NCBI RefSeq assembly: GCF_001896955.1 | Contig: NZ_MKRN01000052.1 | Location: 4,791 to 40,324, forward strand | Direction of reading: 5' to 3' | DNA: 35,534 nucleotides | DNA from: Nitrobacter sp. 62-13 | GTDB lineage: Bacteria; Pseudomonadota; Alphaproteobacteria; Rhizobiales; Xanthobacteraceae | Shown here: piece by piece, positions 24,799 to 35,534 of the stretch | How positions within the stretch are numbered: the first letter of the stretch is position 1 | Layout of the letters: the number at the start of each line of letters is the position of its first letter | Translations under genes and position numbers: made by a program | The notes under the pieces: model-generated | Seen by the model: the letters and a program-made list of their open reading frames with translations, nothing else | What the model was told of the DNA's origin: nothing | The model's database searches: none

Positions 24799-25938
24799 TC
24801 AGGGATTGAAGTGCGCGACAATCGCCGGCTTTGGCGGCCGACCCAGCCGCGCCGCCCAGCCGGTCAGGCGGTTTCGGATCGCGCTCTGGAGCGGTCTTTC
24901 GACATATCGCCAGAGGATCCAACTGGCTAAGCCAACGCCGAGGATGATCGCCATCACCCCGAGTTCGGCGTTGGCCGGGGCCAGTCGCACAAAAAGCGTG
25001 TAGCCGATCTGTTGATGCAGCAAATACAGCGGGTAGGTGATGCCGCCGATCACTACCGTTACGGTCGGCGGCAGCGGAAAACGCTTGATCCGCGTTGCCA
25101 GGAAAATTGCGATGATCGACGTCAGACAGATGGCCGCCACGATCCACGAAACGAAGGTCGTCCCTGAATGCGAGTGCAACCACGCCAGCGAATGAACCGC
25201 GTGGAAGATCGCAACGCCTGCGGAGAGGCCGAGGATGCAGTAAACCATGAGGTCGCGGCGACCGCGATAGATCTCGTAGATCATCAGGCCAGTGGCGAAG
25301 TAGCCGGCATCATCCGCCAGAAAGATGTTTTCCATAAAGCGCGCATCGATGGTCAGTTCGTTGGCCATCGACAGGCAGAGCCACCCCAGCACGATGGCGT
25401 CGATCCGGCGGGGAAATAGCCCTGTTGCAATGAATAGCGTCACCCAGCCGTAGAACGTCATTTCGATGACAAGCGACCAATAGGCGCTATCCATATAGGG
25501 AAAATGCAGCGCCGGCGCGAAGATCAGCAGGTTCGCAAGCCATTGGCCGATGCTTGTCGTGAAGTCCGGTTTTCCCAACGTCAGGACCGTCAGGAAAGTC
25601 ATCGTCATGCACAGAAGGAACGTTGGGTAGATACGGCTGAAGCGCGCGATAGCAAATCCGGTTGCGCTGCGTCCTTCTGCGGAATAGGCGATCACAAAGC
25701 CGCTGATGACGAAGAAGGCCGGCACGCCAAGGAATCCATACATGGCGAACGGACTGATCTGCGGGATTGCGATATGCGTGAAATCGCCGGTGGCCGGTCC
25801 TCGGAAACCGTAATGATAGAAGATTACGCCGAACACGGCCACAAGGCGCAGCACGTCCAGGGCCTGAACGCGTGACGCCGTACCGGTGGGGTGCGGGTTC
25901 GTGCGGTGATCCATGTGGAACGTGTTTCCGGGTTGCAT
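24799..25938 (-). CDS. Membrane acyltransferase, acyltransferase-3 family (OafA-like)
   Basis: The 379-residue protein has about ten transmembrane helices. The family features are clear: LDVLRLVAVFGVIFYHYGFR with the conserved His near the first helix, GFLGVPAFFVISGFVIAYSA, and RFSRIYPTFLL. Such enzymes O-acetylate or otherwise acylate surface sugars, peptidoglycan or antibiotics. No polysaccharide cluster surrounds it, so the acceptor is unknown; galU nearby is compatible with a surface-sugar role but not proof. ATG 25938 or ATG 25914 could be the start, neither with a strong ribosome-binding site. Confidence 0.85.
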   Translation of the reverse strand: MQPGNTFHMDHRTNPHPTGTASRVQALDVLRLVAVFGVIFYHYGFRGPATGDFTHIAIPQISPFAMYGFLGVPAFFVISGFVIAYSAEGRSATGFAIARFSRIYPTFLLCMTMTFLTVLTLGKPDFTTSIGQWLANLLIFAPALHFPYMDSAYWSLVIEMTFYGWVTLFIATGLFPRRIDAIVLGWLCLSMANELTIDARFMENIFLADDAGYFATGLMIYEIYRGRRDLMVYCILGLSAGVAIFHAVHSLAWLHSHSGTTFVSWIVAAICLTSIIAIFLATRIKRFPLPPTVTVVIGGITYPLYLLHQQIGYTLFVRLAPANAELGVMAIILGVGLASWILWRYVERPLQSAIRNRLTGWAARLGRPPKPAIVAHFNP

Positions 25939-26019
25939 GGAAACAATACGCGCGCGATCGCACCCGCAAAATGGTTAATGCGATTCGTCGTTAAAAGCGT
26001 ATGGCGTAAAACCGTGCAC

Positions 26020-26289
26020 TTATTTGAAGCGCGGCCGCCGAACGTCGGCCCGGCGGAAACGTACGCCCTCCTTGTCGCCAAGACGCGTTGCGACGTACCC
26101 GGCCTCGATGCAGGCCTGGCGTTGCGGCATCCGTTCTTCCGGCGCACGTGTGGTGTCCCACCACGACGCGCGCTGGGCCGCGCGCGGAAGATCGCCGTCG
26201 ATGATGTCCTCGATCTGCCCAAAACTCAGGACGAATTCGACCTGCGTCTGCTGCTTCAGGTAGTCGCGCAGCGCATCGTAGTTCGGCAC
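26020..26289 (-). CDS. DUF7662-like small protein co-transcribed with galU
   Basis: From GTG at 26289 the protein has 89 residues: VPNYDALRDYLKQQ, EFVLSFGQIEDIIDGDLP, RAAQRASWWDTTRA and a tail containing IEAGYVATRLGDKEGVRFRR. The 'YxxLxxYL', 'LSFxxIExII', 'LPxxAxxxxxWW' and late 'VxFxR' pattern fits DUF7662 as I know it. It begins four bases after the galU stop, with AAGG in the end of galU as ribosome-binding site, so translation is coupled. Longer frames overlap galU and are shadows. The function is unknown. Confidence 0.72.
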   Translation of the reverse strand: MPNYDALRDYLKQQTQVEFVLSFGQIEDIIDGDLPRAAQRASWWDTTRAPEERMPQRQACIEAGYVATRLGDKEGVRFRRADVRRPRFK

Positions 26290-26293
26290 GGCA

Positions 26294-27169
26294 TTACGCC
26301 TTGAGGTATTTCTGCATGTCCGCGCGCAAACCGTCGCGGAGGTCGGCGCGCGCCATTCCGAATGCAATGTTGGCGCGCAGGAAGCCGGCGCGCGAGCCGC
26401 AGTCGTGACGCTCGCCTTCGAATTCGAGGCCATAGAAGGCTTGCGATTTCGACAGGCCGATCATGGCGTCGGTGAGCTGGATTTCGCCGCCGGCGCCCCG
26501 TTCCTGGGTTTCGAGAATGTTGAAGATCTCGGGCTGCAGGACGTAGCGTCCGGTGATGGAGAGATTGGAGGGTGCTGTGCCCTTCGGTGGCTTCTCCACC
26601 ATGCCGTCGATCTCGAAGATGTTGCCGCTGCGCTTGCCGACGCCGCAGATGCCGTAATTGTGGGTCATGTCATCGGGCACGGCTTCGACCGCGACAACGT
26701 TGGATTTCGGGCCGAGATTCGTTGCCGCCTGTATCATCTGCTTGAGGCAGCCGGGCGTGTTCAGCACCAGTTCGTCCGGCAGCACCACCGCGAACGGCTC
26801 GTCGCCGACGATGTCGCGGGCGCACCACACCGCATGGCCAAGTCCCAGCGGCGCCTGCTGCCGGGTAAAGCTTACGGCGCCTGCCGCGGGCTGGAACTGC
26901 GCCAGAAGATCGGCTTCGGTCTTCTTGCCGCGCGCCTTCAACGTTTCGTCCAGCTCGAACTGGCGGTCGAAGTGATCTTCGATCGTGCCCTTGTTACGGC
27001 CGGTGACGAAAACGAAGTGTTCGATTCCAGCTTCCCTCGCTTCATCGAACACATATTGGATGAGCGGCCGATCGACGATCGTCAGCATTTCCTTCGGCAT
27101 CGCCTTGGTGGCGGGAAGGACACGGGTGCCGAGGCCGGCGACCGGGAAAACGGCTTTGCGGATTTTCAT
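26294..27169 (-). CDS. galU: UTP-glucose-1-phosphate uridylyltransferase
   Basis: It makes UDP-glucose from glucose-1-phosphate and UTP for glycans, LPS and exopolysaccharide. The 291 residues show the nucleotidyltransferase fold: VFPVAGLGTRVLPATKAMPK (8-27) with the catalytic Arg and Lys, VLPDELVL for metal binding, GICGVG, and VEKPPKG with the sugar-binding Glu/Lys. All are intact. It precedes a DUF7662-like gene by four bases and diverges from a lytic transglycosylase gene, with 267 bp between them containing both promoters. Confidence 0.95.
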   Translation of the reverse strand: MKIRKAVFPVAGLGTRVLPATKAMPKEMLTIVDRPLIQYVFDEAREAGIEHFVFVTGRNKGTIEDHFDRQFELDETLKARGKKTEADLLAQFQPAAGAVSFTRQQAPLGLGHAVWCARDIVGDEPFAVVLPDELVLNTPGCLKQMIQAATNLGPKSNVVAVEAVPDDMTHNYGICGVGKRSGNIFEIDGMVEKPPKGTAPSNLSITGRYVLQPEIFNILETQERGAGGEIQLTDAMIGLSKSQAFYGLEFEGERHDCGSRAGFLRANIAFGMARADLRDGLRADMQKYLKA

Positions 27170-27436
27170 GTCAGTCTTCAGGATTGTTTTGCGGGCGGAA
27201 GGAGCACAATCGATTGTATCTTGTTAGCCGGTTTTGCATCCGGGAACAAAGGCGGATCTGTGGTGGCGGCGGGTTGCCGTATTGGGAGCGGGCAATTCCG
27301 GATGCCGCGAGCGTGAAGTATCGGTGCAAACTGCGACGGATTTCCGCATCCGCCTTAAAAAAGACCTTCCGTTAAGCCGATGGAAACCGTGACAGGGCCT
27401 CCTGAGATAGGGGATACTCATCGAAACGGGTCAGCC

Positions 27437-28876
27437 ATGGTCGCGATTGTGATGCAGGTCAGGATACGCGGGATCGCTACGGCGGCGGTCGTCGCGCTTG
27501 CGGCGCTTGCGCTGCCGGCCGAGGTGCGCGCGCAGACATCGAACGGCAACGGCATTCAGGGTTTCCTCGATAATCTTTTCACCGGCTCGATCGCAAAAGG
27601 CGGGCAGGGCGCGTCCCTGGCGGCGCGCGGCGGATCGGAGCAGTTTCAGTCCGCGCCGAAACAGCCCGCGAGTTCGGCCGCATTGCCCTGGAGCGGCGAG
27701 GATGGCGCATCGGGGCATCCGCTTATGACCGCGAGCGCGATCCGCCAGGCCGCAGCGAACTTTCCGAGCTGCGTTGCCGCGATGTGGCCCGATGCGGCGC
27801 GCCGTCACGTTACGCGTGAGAATTTCGAGCGGTTCACCGCGGGACTGTCGCCCGATCTGCGCATCATGGACCTGATGGATTCCCAACCCGAATTCACCAA
27901 GGCGATATGGGACTATCTGGACATCCTGGTCAGCGATGCGCGTCTTGCGCGCGGGCGCGAGATCCTCGCGACTTACAAGCCGCAGTTCGATGCGGTCGAA
28001 AGGGCTTACGGCGTCGATCGCTACGCGATCGCGGCGATATGGGGCATCGAATCGAACTATTCGACCCAGATGGGCGATCGCAGCGTGCTGCAATCCACCG
28101 CGACGCTGGCCTGCATCGGCCGTCGCCAGAATTATTTCCGCGACGAATTCTTGTCGGCGCTTGAAATTCTCAATCGTGGCGACCTGCGGCCGGAGCAGAT
28201 GCGTGGCTCGTGGGCGGGTGCGTTCGGCCCGACGCAGTTCATGCCGACCGCATTCAAGCGCTATGCGGTCGATGGCGACGGCGACGGCCGTCGCGACGTG
28301 GTTGACGACCCCGCCGATCTGATCGCCTCGACCGCGAACAACCTGAAGAAGGACGGCTGGCAGACCGGCAAGACCTGGGGCTACGAGGTCGTGGTGCCTA
28401 AGGGCTTCAATTACATGATGGCGGATCGCGCCAAGGCGATGACGCTGGCCCAGTGGGAGCATCTCGGCGTGCGGCGCGTGGGCAATAAGACGTTCCCGTA
28501 TCCCGCCGACCGGGCCTATCTGCTTGCGCCAGCCGGCGCTGAAGGGCCGGGCTTCCTGATGTTGCAGAATTTCCGGGTTTTCATGAAGTACAACCCCGCG
28601 GAAGCCTATGCGCTGGCGATCGGCCATTTTGCCGACCGGCTGCGCGGCGGGGCGCCGTTCGTCCAGCCGTGGCCGCGGCAGGAACGGGTGCTGTCACGCG
28701 CCGAAAGGCTGGAAATGCAGCAGCTTCTGGCTCGGCAGGGTTTCTATCGCGGAACCCCCGATGGCCAGTTGGGCAGCCAGACGCGGAAGGCGCTGCGCAG
28801 CTTCCAGGCCTCGATCGGGGCGCCGGCCGACGGATTTGCATCGTCCGACGTGCTGGAACGGTTGCGGCAGCGGTAG
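27437..28876 (+). CDS. Secreted MltB-type lytic murein transglycosylase with C-terminal peptidoglycan-binding domain
   Basis: It cleaves peptidoglycan glycan strands, forming 1,6-anhydro ends. From ATG 27437 it has 479 residues: a signal peptide (TAAVVALAALALPAEVRA, to about 32), a low-complexity linker, then the SLT-2/MltB domain with catalytic Glu205 in IWGIESNYST. GSWAGAFGPTQFMPTAFKRY and VDGDGDGRRDVVDDPADLIA follow, both family hallmarks. The last ~60 residues (RQGFYRGTPDGQLGSQTRKA on) form a PG_binding_1 domain. An upstream ATG at 27380 would precede the signal peptide by 19 polar residues and is unlikely. It is periplasmic and probably acts in growth or division. Confidence 0.93.
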   Translation: MVAIVMQVRIRGIATAAVVALAALALPAEVRAQTSNGNGIQGFLDNLFTGSIAKGGQGASLAARGGSEQFQSAPKQPASSAALPWSGEDGASGHPLMTASAIRQAAANFPSCVAAMWPDAARRHVTRENFERFTAGLSPDLRIMDLMDSQPEFTKAIWDYLDILVSDARLARGREILATYKPQFDAVERAYGVDRYAIAAIWGIESNYSTQMGDRSVLQSTATLACIGRRQNYFRDEFLSALEILNRGDLRPEQMRGSWAGAFGPTQFMPTAFKRYAVDGDGDGRRDVVDDPADLIASTANNLKKDGWQTGKTWGYEVVVPKGFNYMMADRAKAMTLAQWEHLGVRRVGNKTFPYPADRAYLLAPAGAEGPGFLMLQNFRVFMKYNPAEAYALAIGHFADRLRGGAPFVQPWPRQERVLSRAERLEMQQLLARQGFYRGTPDGQLGSQTRKALRSFQASIGAPADGFASSDVLERLRQR

Positions 28877-29004
28877 GTCCCTTCGGATCGGCGGAGGTGC
28901 TCTTGACGCCACAGGCCGATGCCCGGCTTATGGGGGCTCGCCGCCCGCTTGCGGCCCGATTCCGCTGATATAATGCTTGCCGGTTTCTTCTTGCGATTGC
29001 GCAC

Positions 29005-30651
29005 ATGCCCGGACTGAGATCGCTGTTCCGCCGACTGACCGAACGTGGGCCATTGATTGCGTTGGCCGTCGTTGCAACGTTGGTTGCAGCGCCCGCATCG
29101 GCCCAGTTCTTCAATTTCGGACTCCAGCAGCGTCCGGCGCATCGCGGCGGCGGCGGAGGAGGAGGGTGGTTCGGTTCCGACAATCCGTTCTTCGCACCCT
29201 TTCAGGAACAGCCGCCGAGACGACAGCAGCAGCAACAACAGCAGCGGCCGGCGGAGAATTATTCGCACGCGCCTCCGCCTGAAAAACGCGACACCGTGCC
29301 CGAGCGCAATGTGGTGGTGCTCGGCGACGGCATGGCGGACTGGCTTGCTTACGGCCTGGAGGACGCCCTCAGCGAAACACCCGACATGGGCGTGATCCGC
29401 AAGCACAAGACCGTCTCCGGCCTCATTCGCTATCAGCCAAAGGGTGATCCGGCGGATTGGGCGGCTGCGGCAAAAACCATTCTCGCCACTGAAAAGCCGG
29501 ACGCCATCGTGGTCATGCTGGGCCTGCACGACCGCGTATCGATTCGCGAAGCGCTGGAGAAGGAGAAGAGCAAGCCGGACGAGAAGAAAAAGGCCGACGT
29601 CGACAAGAAGGATGCCGACAAGAAGGCGGCGGACAAGAAAGAGGCGGACAAGACCGGCAAGGCGGATGCCGCCGTCGCCAAGCCCGACGACAAGCCGGCG
29701 GACTCCGAATTGCCGCCCGACGAGGCGGACAGCGATCAACCTTCAACCGCCAGTGAGAAAAGCGCGCGTTCGCCCAACGGAATCGCCGAGTTTCGCAGCG
29801 ATCGTTGGGCCGAACTTTACAGCAGGAAGATCGACGAGATGATCGCGGTCCTCAAGTCGAAGGGCGTTCCGGTCTTCTGGGTCGGCCTGCCTGCCGTGCG
29901 CGGGACGAAATCGACATCCGATATGCTGTATCTCGACTCGCTCTATCGCGGCGCGGCGGATAAAGCGGGCATTACCTATGTCGATATCTGGGACGGCTTT
30001 GTCGACGAGAGCGGTCGCTACATCCAGCAGGGACCGGACTTCGAAGGCCAGATCCGGCGGCTGCGCTCTTACGACGGCGTGTATTTCACCAAAGCCGGAG
30101 CGCGCAAGCTCGCGCATTATGTCGAGCGCGAGATTACCCGCGTGTTGGCGGCGCGGTCCGGTCCCGTCGCAATTCCCACCGAGCCCGGCACGCCCGACAC
30201 CGACGTCAAGCCGGGGGAGCCTGCGCCGCGTCCGCTCGCCGGGCCGATCGTGCCGCTGGCGCTGTCTTCGGTCGGCACCGACCAGTTGCTCGGCGGTCCG
30301 GGCAGCCATTCCGCTGCGATTGATGCGCTGGCGGCGCGAACGCTGGTGAAGGGCGAACCGTTAACCGCGCCCGCCGGTCGCGCCGACGATTTTGTCTGGC
30401 CGCGCCGCGAGGTTGGTCTTGAGCCGGCAAAGGCCGACGCGCCGGTCGCGACGAATGACTCGGCCCCGGCTCCGGCATCGCCGGCGAAGAAACCGCGTCC
30501 GGTTCATTCCGCCGGGCAGGCTCGCTCGGACGGACCGCCCGGCTTCCGTGCCTCGCCGCCTTCACACCAGGGGCCGCAGCCGCGCGCGGCATCGCGCCCG
30601 CCCGCTCATTCCGGACCTGCGGGATTCTTCTCCGATCTGTTCTCGCGATAG
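29005..30651 (+). CDS. Periplasmic DUF459/SGNH-hydrolase-family protein lacking the catalytic residues
   Basis: The 548-residue protein has a signal peptide (LIALAVVATLVAAPASA, to about 33), a Gly- and Gln-rich linker, and the DUF459 SGNH domain from about 103. The family blocks are all there but altered: block I reads GDG (107-109) instead of GDS, block III GLHD (173-176) instead of GxND, and block V DGVY (357-360) instead of DxxH. A Lys/Asp/Ala-rich insertion (KKADVDKKDADKKAADKKEA region, about 186-240) splits the domain. The C-terminal third is Pro- and Ala-rich. It follows the transglycosylase gene by 128 bp. It probably binds rather than cleaves a cell-wall substrate. A TATAAT at 28969-28974 may be its -10. 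Confidence 0.85.
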   Translation: MPGLRSLFRRLTERGPLIALAVVATLVAAPASAQFFNFGLQQRPAHRGGGGGGGWFGSDNPFFAPFQEQPPRRQQQQQQQRPAENYSHAPPPEKRDTVPERNVVVLGDGMADWLAYGLEDALSETPDMGVIRKHKTVSGLIRYQPKGDPADWAAAAKTILATEKPDAIVVMLGLHDRVSIREALEKEKSKPDEKKKADVDKKDADKKAADKKEADKTGKADAAVAKPDDKPADSELPPDEADSDQPSTASEKSARSPNGIAEFRSDRWAELYSRKIDEMIAVLKSKGVPVFWVGLPAVRGTKSTSDMLYLDSLYRGAADKAGITYVDIWDGFVDESGRYIQQGPDFEGQIRRLRSYDGVYFTKAGARKLAHYVEREITRVLAARSGPVAIPTEPGTPDTDVKPGEPAPRPLAGPIVPLALSSVGTDQLLGGPGSHSAAIDALAARTLVKGEPLTAPAGRADDFVWPRREVGLEPAKADAPVATNDSAPAPASPAKKPRPVHSAGQARSDGPPGFRASPPSHQGPQPRAASRPPAHSGPAGFFSDLFSR

Positions 30652-30750
30652 AGCGGGCCGCGCCACCAAAACGCCTGGCCCGGCTCGTTGAGCGCGCGTG
30701 AAGAAATCCTGCGTTTGAAAGTCGATCGGCGACGTGGGCTCTTTGCGGTC

Positions 30751-31101
30751 TTATTCCCCGAGCTGCGTCCTGTAGTCGTCGAGCACGCCCTGCACACGGT
30801 AGCAGCTCGTGACATCGGGCGTAAAACTTACCCACTTCTTTTCTGACTCGACGAACACTTGCGAGTCTTTCCCGCCGCGCACACGGCCAGCCTCCATATT
30901 GGCCTTGTCGGATTTCGAAAGATAGGGATCCAGCGCTCTCAGGAGCTCGTCGGTCTGACCCGACGTGATCAGGCCTTGCTCCTCGCAATGCGCGGCGGCA
31001 GCGAAAAAGGAGCCGGCGCTGACGGCAACGCTGCGCGACATCGCCCATCCCGGCGTCGGGATGACGACGATCAAGAAAACCATCCAACGCGATGCCGCCA
31101 C
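30751..31101 (-). CDS. Small secreted protein with two cysteines, unknown function
   Basis: From GTG at 31101 the product has 116 residues. A signal peptide (WMVFLIVVIPTPGWA) is followed by SAGSFFAAAAHCEEQGLITS, a charged helix (DELLRALDPYLSKSDKANME) and a C-terminal TSCYRVQGVLDDYRTQLGE. The two Cys could form a periplasmic disulfide. The start is unsure: GTG 31101 has a G-rich stretch upstream, ATG 31083 begins inside the signal peptide, and TTG 31155 adds a long N-terminus. No family recognised. Confidence 0.6.
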   Translation of the reverse strand: MAASRWMVFLIVVIPTPGWAMSRSVAVSAGSFFAAAAHCEEQGLITSGQTDELLRALDPYLSKSDKANMEAGRVRGGKDSQVFVESEKKWVSFTPDVTSCYRVQGVLDDYRTQLGE

Positions 31102-31327
31102 TTTCGCCGCCCCCCAACTTTGTCGTGAGAGTAACGTGCGGCGGATGACGATCAATTCACAGATTGTCTCTGTGCACCGTTACGTTTGCGCGTGTGGAAT
31201 GACCGCGGGCGCGATGGACGGGTTCAACACTCTTGGCGCGATTACCTGGAACGATTCTCGACGATGCACGTGAGCGTGCGTCCACCCCCGACTCGAGCCT
31301 TGGCCGCAGCGAAGAACTTCGCGCGGC

Positions 31328-32782
31328 TTACTGGGGCAGCGTGGTTGTGCCCATCAGTGCCTGATCGATGGAGCGGGCGCACAGGCGTCCTTCGCGAATC
31401 GCCCACACGACCAGCGATTGGCCGCGGCGCATGTCGCCGGCCGAAAACACCTTGGGCAGCGAGGTGCGATAGTCCTGCATGTTGGCGCGGACATTGCCGC
31501 GCTGGTCGCGTTCGAGGCCGAGAGCCGTAAGCATGCCCTCGTGCACCGGATGCACGAAGCCCATCGCCAACAGCACGAGACCGGCGTCGAGTTCGAATTC
31601 GCTGCCGGCGACCGGCTGGAATTTGTCGTCCACGCGGACGCAATGCATCTTCTTGACCTTGCCGTCCGCGCCGGAAAACTTCTGCGTCAGCACCGCGTAG
31701 TCGCGCTTGGCGCCCTCGGCCTGGCTGGACGAGGTGCGCATCTTCAACGGCCAGTTCGGCCAGGTCAGCGCCTTGTTTTCATGTTCTGGCGGCGCAGGCA
31801 TGATCTCGAGCTGCGTCACTGAGAGAGCGCCTTGCCGGAATGAGGTGCCGATGCAGTCGGAGCCGGTGTCGCCGCCTCCGATGACGACCACATGCTTGCC
31901 GGTGGCGAGGATGTCCGGCGCGTCGAATTTTTCGTTGCCGTTGCGGCGATTCTGCTGCGGCAGGAAATCCATCGCGAAGTGAATGCCGCCGAGATCGCGG
32001 CCGGGTATCGGCAGATCGCGCGGAGCTTCCGCGCCGCCGGTCAGGGCCACCGCGTCGTATTCCTTGACAAGCTGCTGCGGGTCGATCGCGCCGGCCGAAC
32101 TGCCGCCGACCGGGCTGCCGTAATGGAAAATCACGCCCTCAGCCTGCATCTGCGCCAGGCGGCGGTCGATGATGTGCTTCTCCATTTTGAAATCGGGGAT
32201 GCCGTAGCGCAGGAGGCCGCCGGCCTTGGCGTTCTTCTCGTAGACATGCACTTCATGACCGGCGCGCGCGAGTTGCTGCGCGCAGGCGAGGCCGGCGGGA
32301 CCGGAACCGACCACGGCCACCTTCTTGCCGGTCTTTTGCGTCGCGACTTCCGGCTTCAGCCAGCCGTTCTCCCAGGCGCGGTCGACGATGGCGCATTCGA
32401 TCGTCTTGATGGTGACGGGATTGTCGTCGATGTTGAGCGTACAGGAGGCTTCGCACGGCGCCGGGCAGATGCGGCCGGTGAATTCCGGAAAGTTGTTGGT
32501 GGAGTGCAGTGTTCGCGAGGCCTCTTCCCAGTCTCCGCGATAGACGAGATCGTTGAAGTCCGGGATCTGGTTGTTGACCGGGCAGCCTGGCGTGCCGGGT
32601 GCGACCGAGCCGGTGCCGTGGCAATAGGGGACGCCGCAGTTCATGCAGCGCGCGGCCTGGTCGCGGGTCTCCTTCTCGGACAGCGGGATCACGAACTCCT
32701 TGAAGTTCTTCACCCGCTCCGCGACCGGCGCGTACTTGCGGTCGTGCCGCTCGATTTCCAGAAAACCTGTAATTTTACCCAC
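31328..32782 (-). CDS. gltD: Glutamate synthase, small (beta) subunit
   Basis: With GltB it makes two glutamates from glutamine and 2-oxoglutarate; this subunit takes electrons from NADPH via FAD and Fe-S clusters. The 484 residues carry N-terminal cluster cysteines (CMNCGVPYC at 46-54, [19 protein letters not shown] at 105-114), the FAD loop [20 protein letters not shown] (158-177) and the NADPH loop [13 protein letters not shown]. It ends [20 protein letters not shown] and an Ala-rich tail. The start is GTG at 32782, 12 bp after a small membrane ORF that separates it from gltB, so the three are probably one operon. Confidence 0.96.
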   Translation of the reverse strand: MGKITGFLEIERHDRKYAPVAERVKNFKEFVIPLSEKETRDQAARCMNCGVPYCHGTGSVAPGTPGCPVNNQIPDFNDLVYRGDWEEASRTLHSTNNFPEFTGRICPAPCEASCTLNIDDNPVTIKTIECAIVDRAWENGWLKPEVATQKTGKKVAVVGSGPAGLACAQQLARAGHEVHVYEKNAKAGGLLRYGIPDFKMEKHIIDRRLAQMQAEGVIFHYGSPVGGSSAGAIDPQQLVKEYDAVALTGGAEAPRDLPIPGRDLGGIHFAMDFLPQQNRRNGNEKFDAPDILATGKHVVVIGGGDTGSDCIGTSFRQGALSVTQLEIMPAPPEHENKALTWPNWPLKMRTSSSQAEGAKRDYAVLTQKFSGADGKVKKMHCVRVDDKFQPVAGSEFELDAGLVLLAMGFVHPVHEGMLTALGLERDQRGNVRANMQDYRTSLPKVFSAGDMRRGQSLVVWAIREGRLCARSIDQALMGTTTLPQ

Positions 32783-32794
32783 GGCGTTTCACAC

Positions 32795-32968
32795 TCACGG
32801 TAGAAAAAACGGAAAGAAATACCAGTAGCTGAACCCGATCACGGCACCCAGAACGATCATCGAAGGCTCTAGCGTTCCGCTGATGAGATAAGTCGCGAAT
32901 GGTACGGCTAGTGCGATCGCAAACGATATCAGCCGATGTGCGGTTGCAAATCGCTTTTGCCACGCCAT
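32795..32968 (-). CDS. 57-residue membrane protein between gltB and gltD
   Basis: From ATG at 32968 the frame reads MAWQKRFATAHRLISFAIAL, then AVPFATYLISGTLEPSMIVL and GAVIGFSYWYFFPFFLP, ending at TGA 32795-32797. Two hydrophobic helices (about 13-29 and 36-54) follow a positively charged N-terminus, giving an inside-in or inside-out hairpin in the inner membrane. It starts 6 bp after the gltB stop and ends 12 bp before the gltD start, filling the gap exactly. The ribosome-binding site is weak (GAGATTGA). A longer frame on the same strand overlaps it but encodes an arginine-rich shadow. Function is unknown. Confidence 0.65.
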   Translation of the reverse strand: MAWQKRFATAHRLISFAIALAVPFATYLISGTLEPSMIVLGAVIGFSYWYFFPFFLP

Positions 32969-32974
32969 TCAATC

Positions 32975-35534
<2,560 letters not shown>

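Noticed and set aside
31309-31322. GCGAAG/CTTCGC mini-hairpin after gltD
   Set aside because: Only six pairs over a 2-nt loop with no T-tract; not enough for a terminator call.

Overview
The window is ordinary, gene-dense chromosome from a GC-rich alphaproteobacterium, most likely a member of the Bradyrhizobium / Rhodopseudomonas / Nitrobacter / Afipia group (Nitrobacteraceae). This rests on three things: the protein families (Omp25-like barrels, a serC-serA operon with a serC RNA leader, small Bradyrhizobium-type hypothetical proteins), the dispersed palindromic repeats typical of these genomes (5695-5801, 14311-14452, 19976-20045), and candidate sites for alphaproteobacterial regulators (EcfG, CtrA, Irr). 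There are no rRNA or tRNA genes, CRISPR arrays, phage genes or transposases.

Left part (1-8900): the C-terminus of an EF-G-like GTPase runs in from the left. Next is a SulP anion transporter behind a consensus promoter with an embedded 12-bp inverted repeat, then aroE (shikimate dehydrogenase), then feoA-feoB (ferrous iron uptake, overlapping by 4 bp). An FMN-dependent alpha-hydroxy-acid dehydrogenase faces feoB, with a repeat hairpin between them. A 56-residue charged protein follows behind a GGAAC-N16-CGTT (EcfG-type) promoter, then glmM.

Middle part (8900-22850): an Fsr-like MFS exporter, two outer-membrane beta-barrel proteins, and a secreted Gly/Ser-rich protein behind a second EcfG-type promoter. 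The serine operon serC-serA comes next, with promoter, RNA leader and an internal repeat. Then come a one-TM small protein, a secreted S10-type serine peptidase on the minus strand, a 700-bp gap with one long hairpin, purA, a bitopic proline-rich protein, and small conserved hypotheticals including a DUF4112 protein.

Right part (22850-35534), mostly minus strand: a conserved 95-residue protein, an msrA-msrB methionine sulfoxide repair pair (MsrA exported, MsrB apparently cytosolic), a membrane acyltransferase, and galU with a DUF7662-like partner. On the plus strand are a secreted MltB-type lytic transglycosylase and a periplasmic DUF459/SGNH protein that has lost the family's catalytic residues. 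Last come a small secreted protein and the glutamate synthase locus gltB (truncated by the window edge) - a 57-residue membrane protein - gltD.

Functionally the region joins cell-envelope building (glmM, galU, transglycosylase, Omps, acyltransferase), core biosynthesis (aroE, serCA, purA, gltBD), iron uptake and stress repair. I see no clearly new multi-gene system. The best leads are the small ORF between gltB and gltD, the apparent SGNH pseudoenzyme, the two EcfG-type promoters on small-protein genes, the SulP operator-promoter, and the unexplained hairpin upstream of purA.
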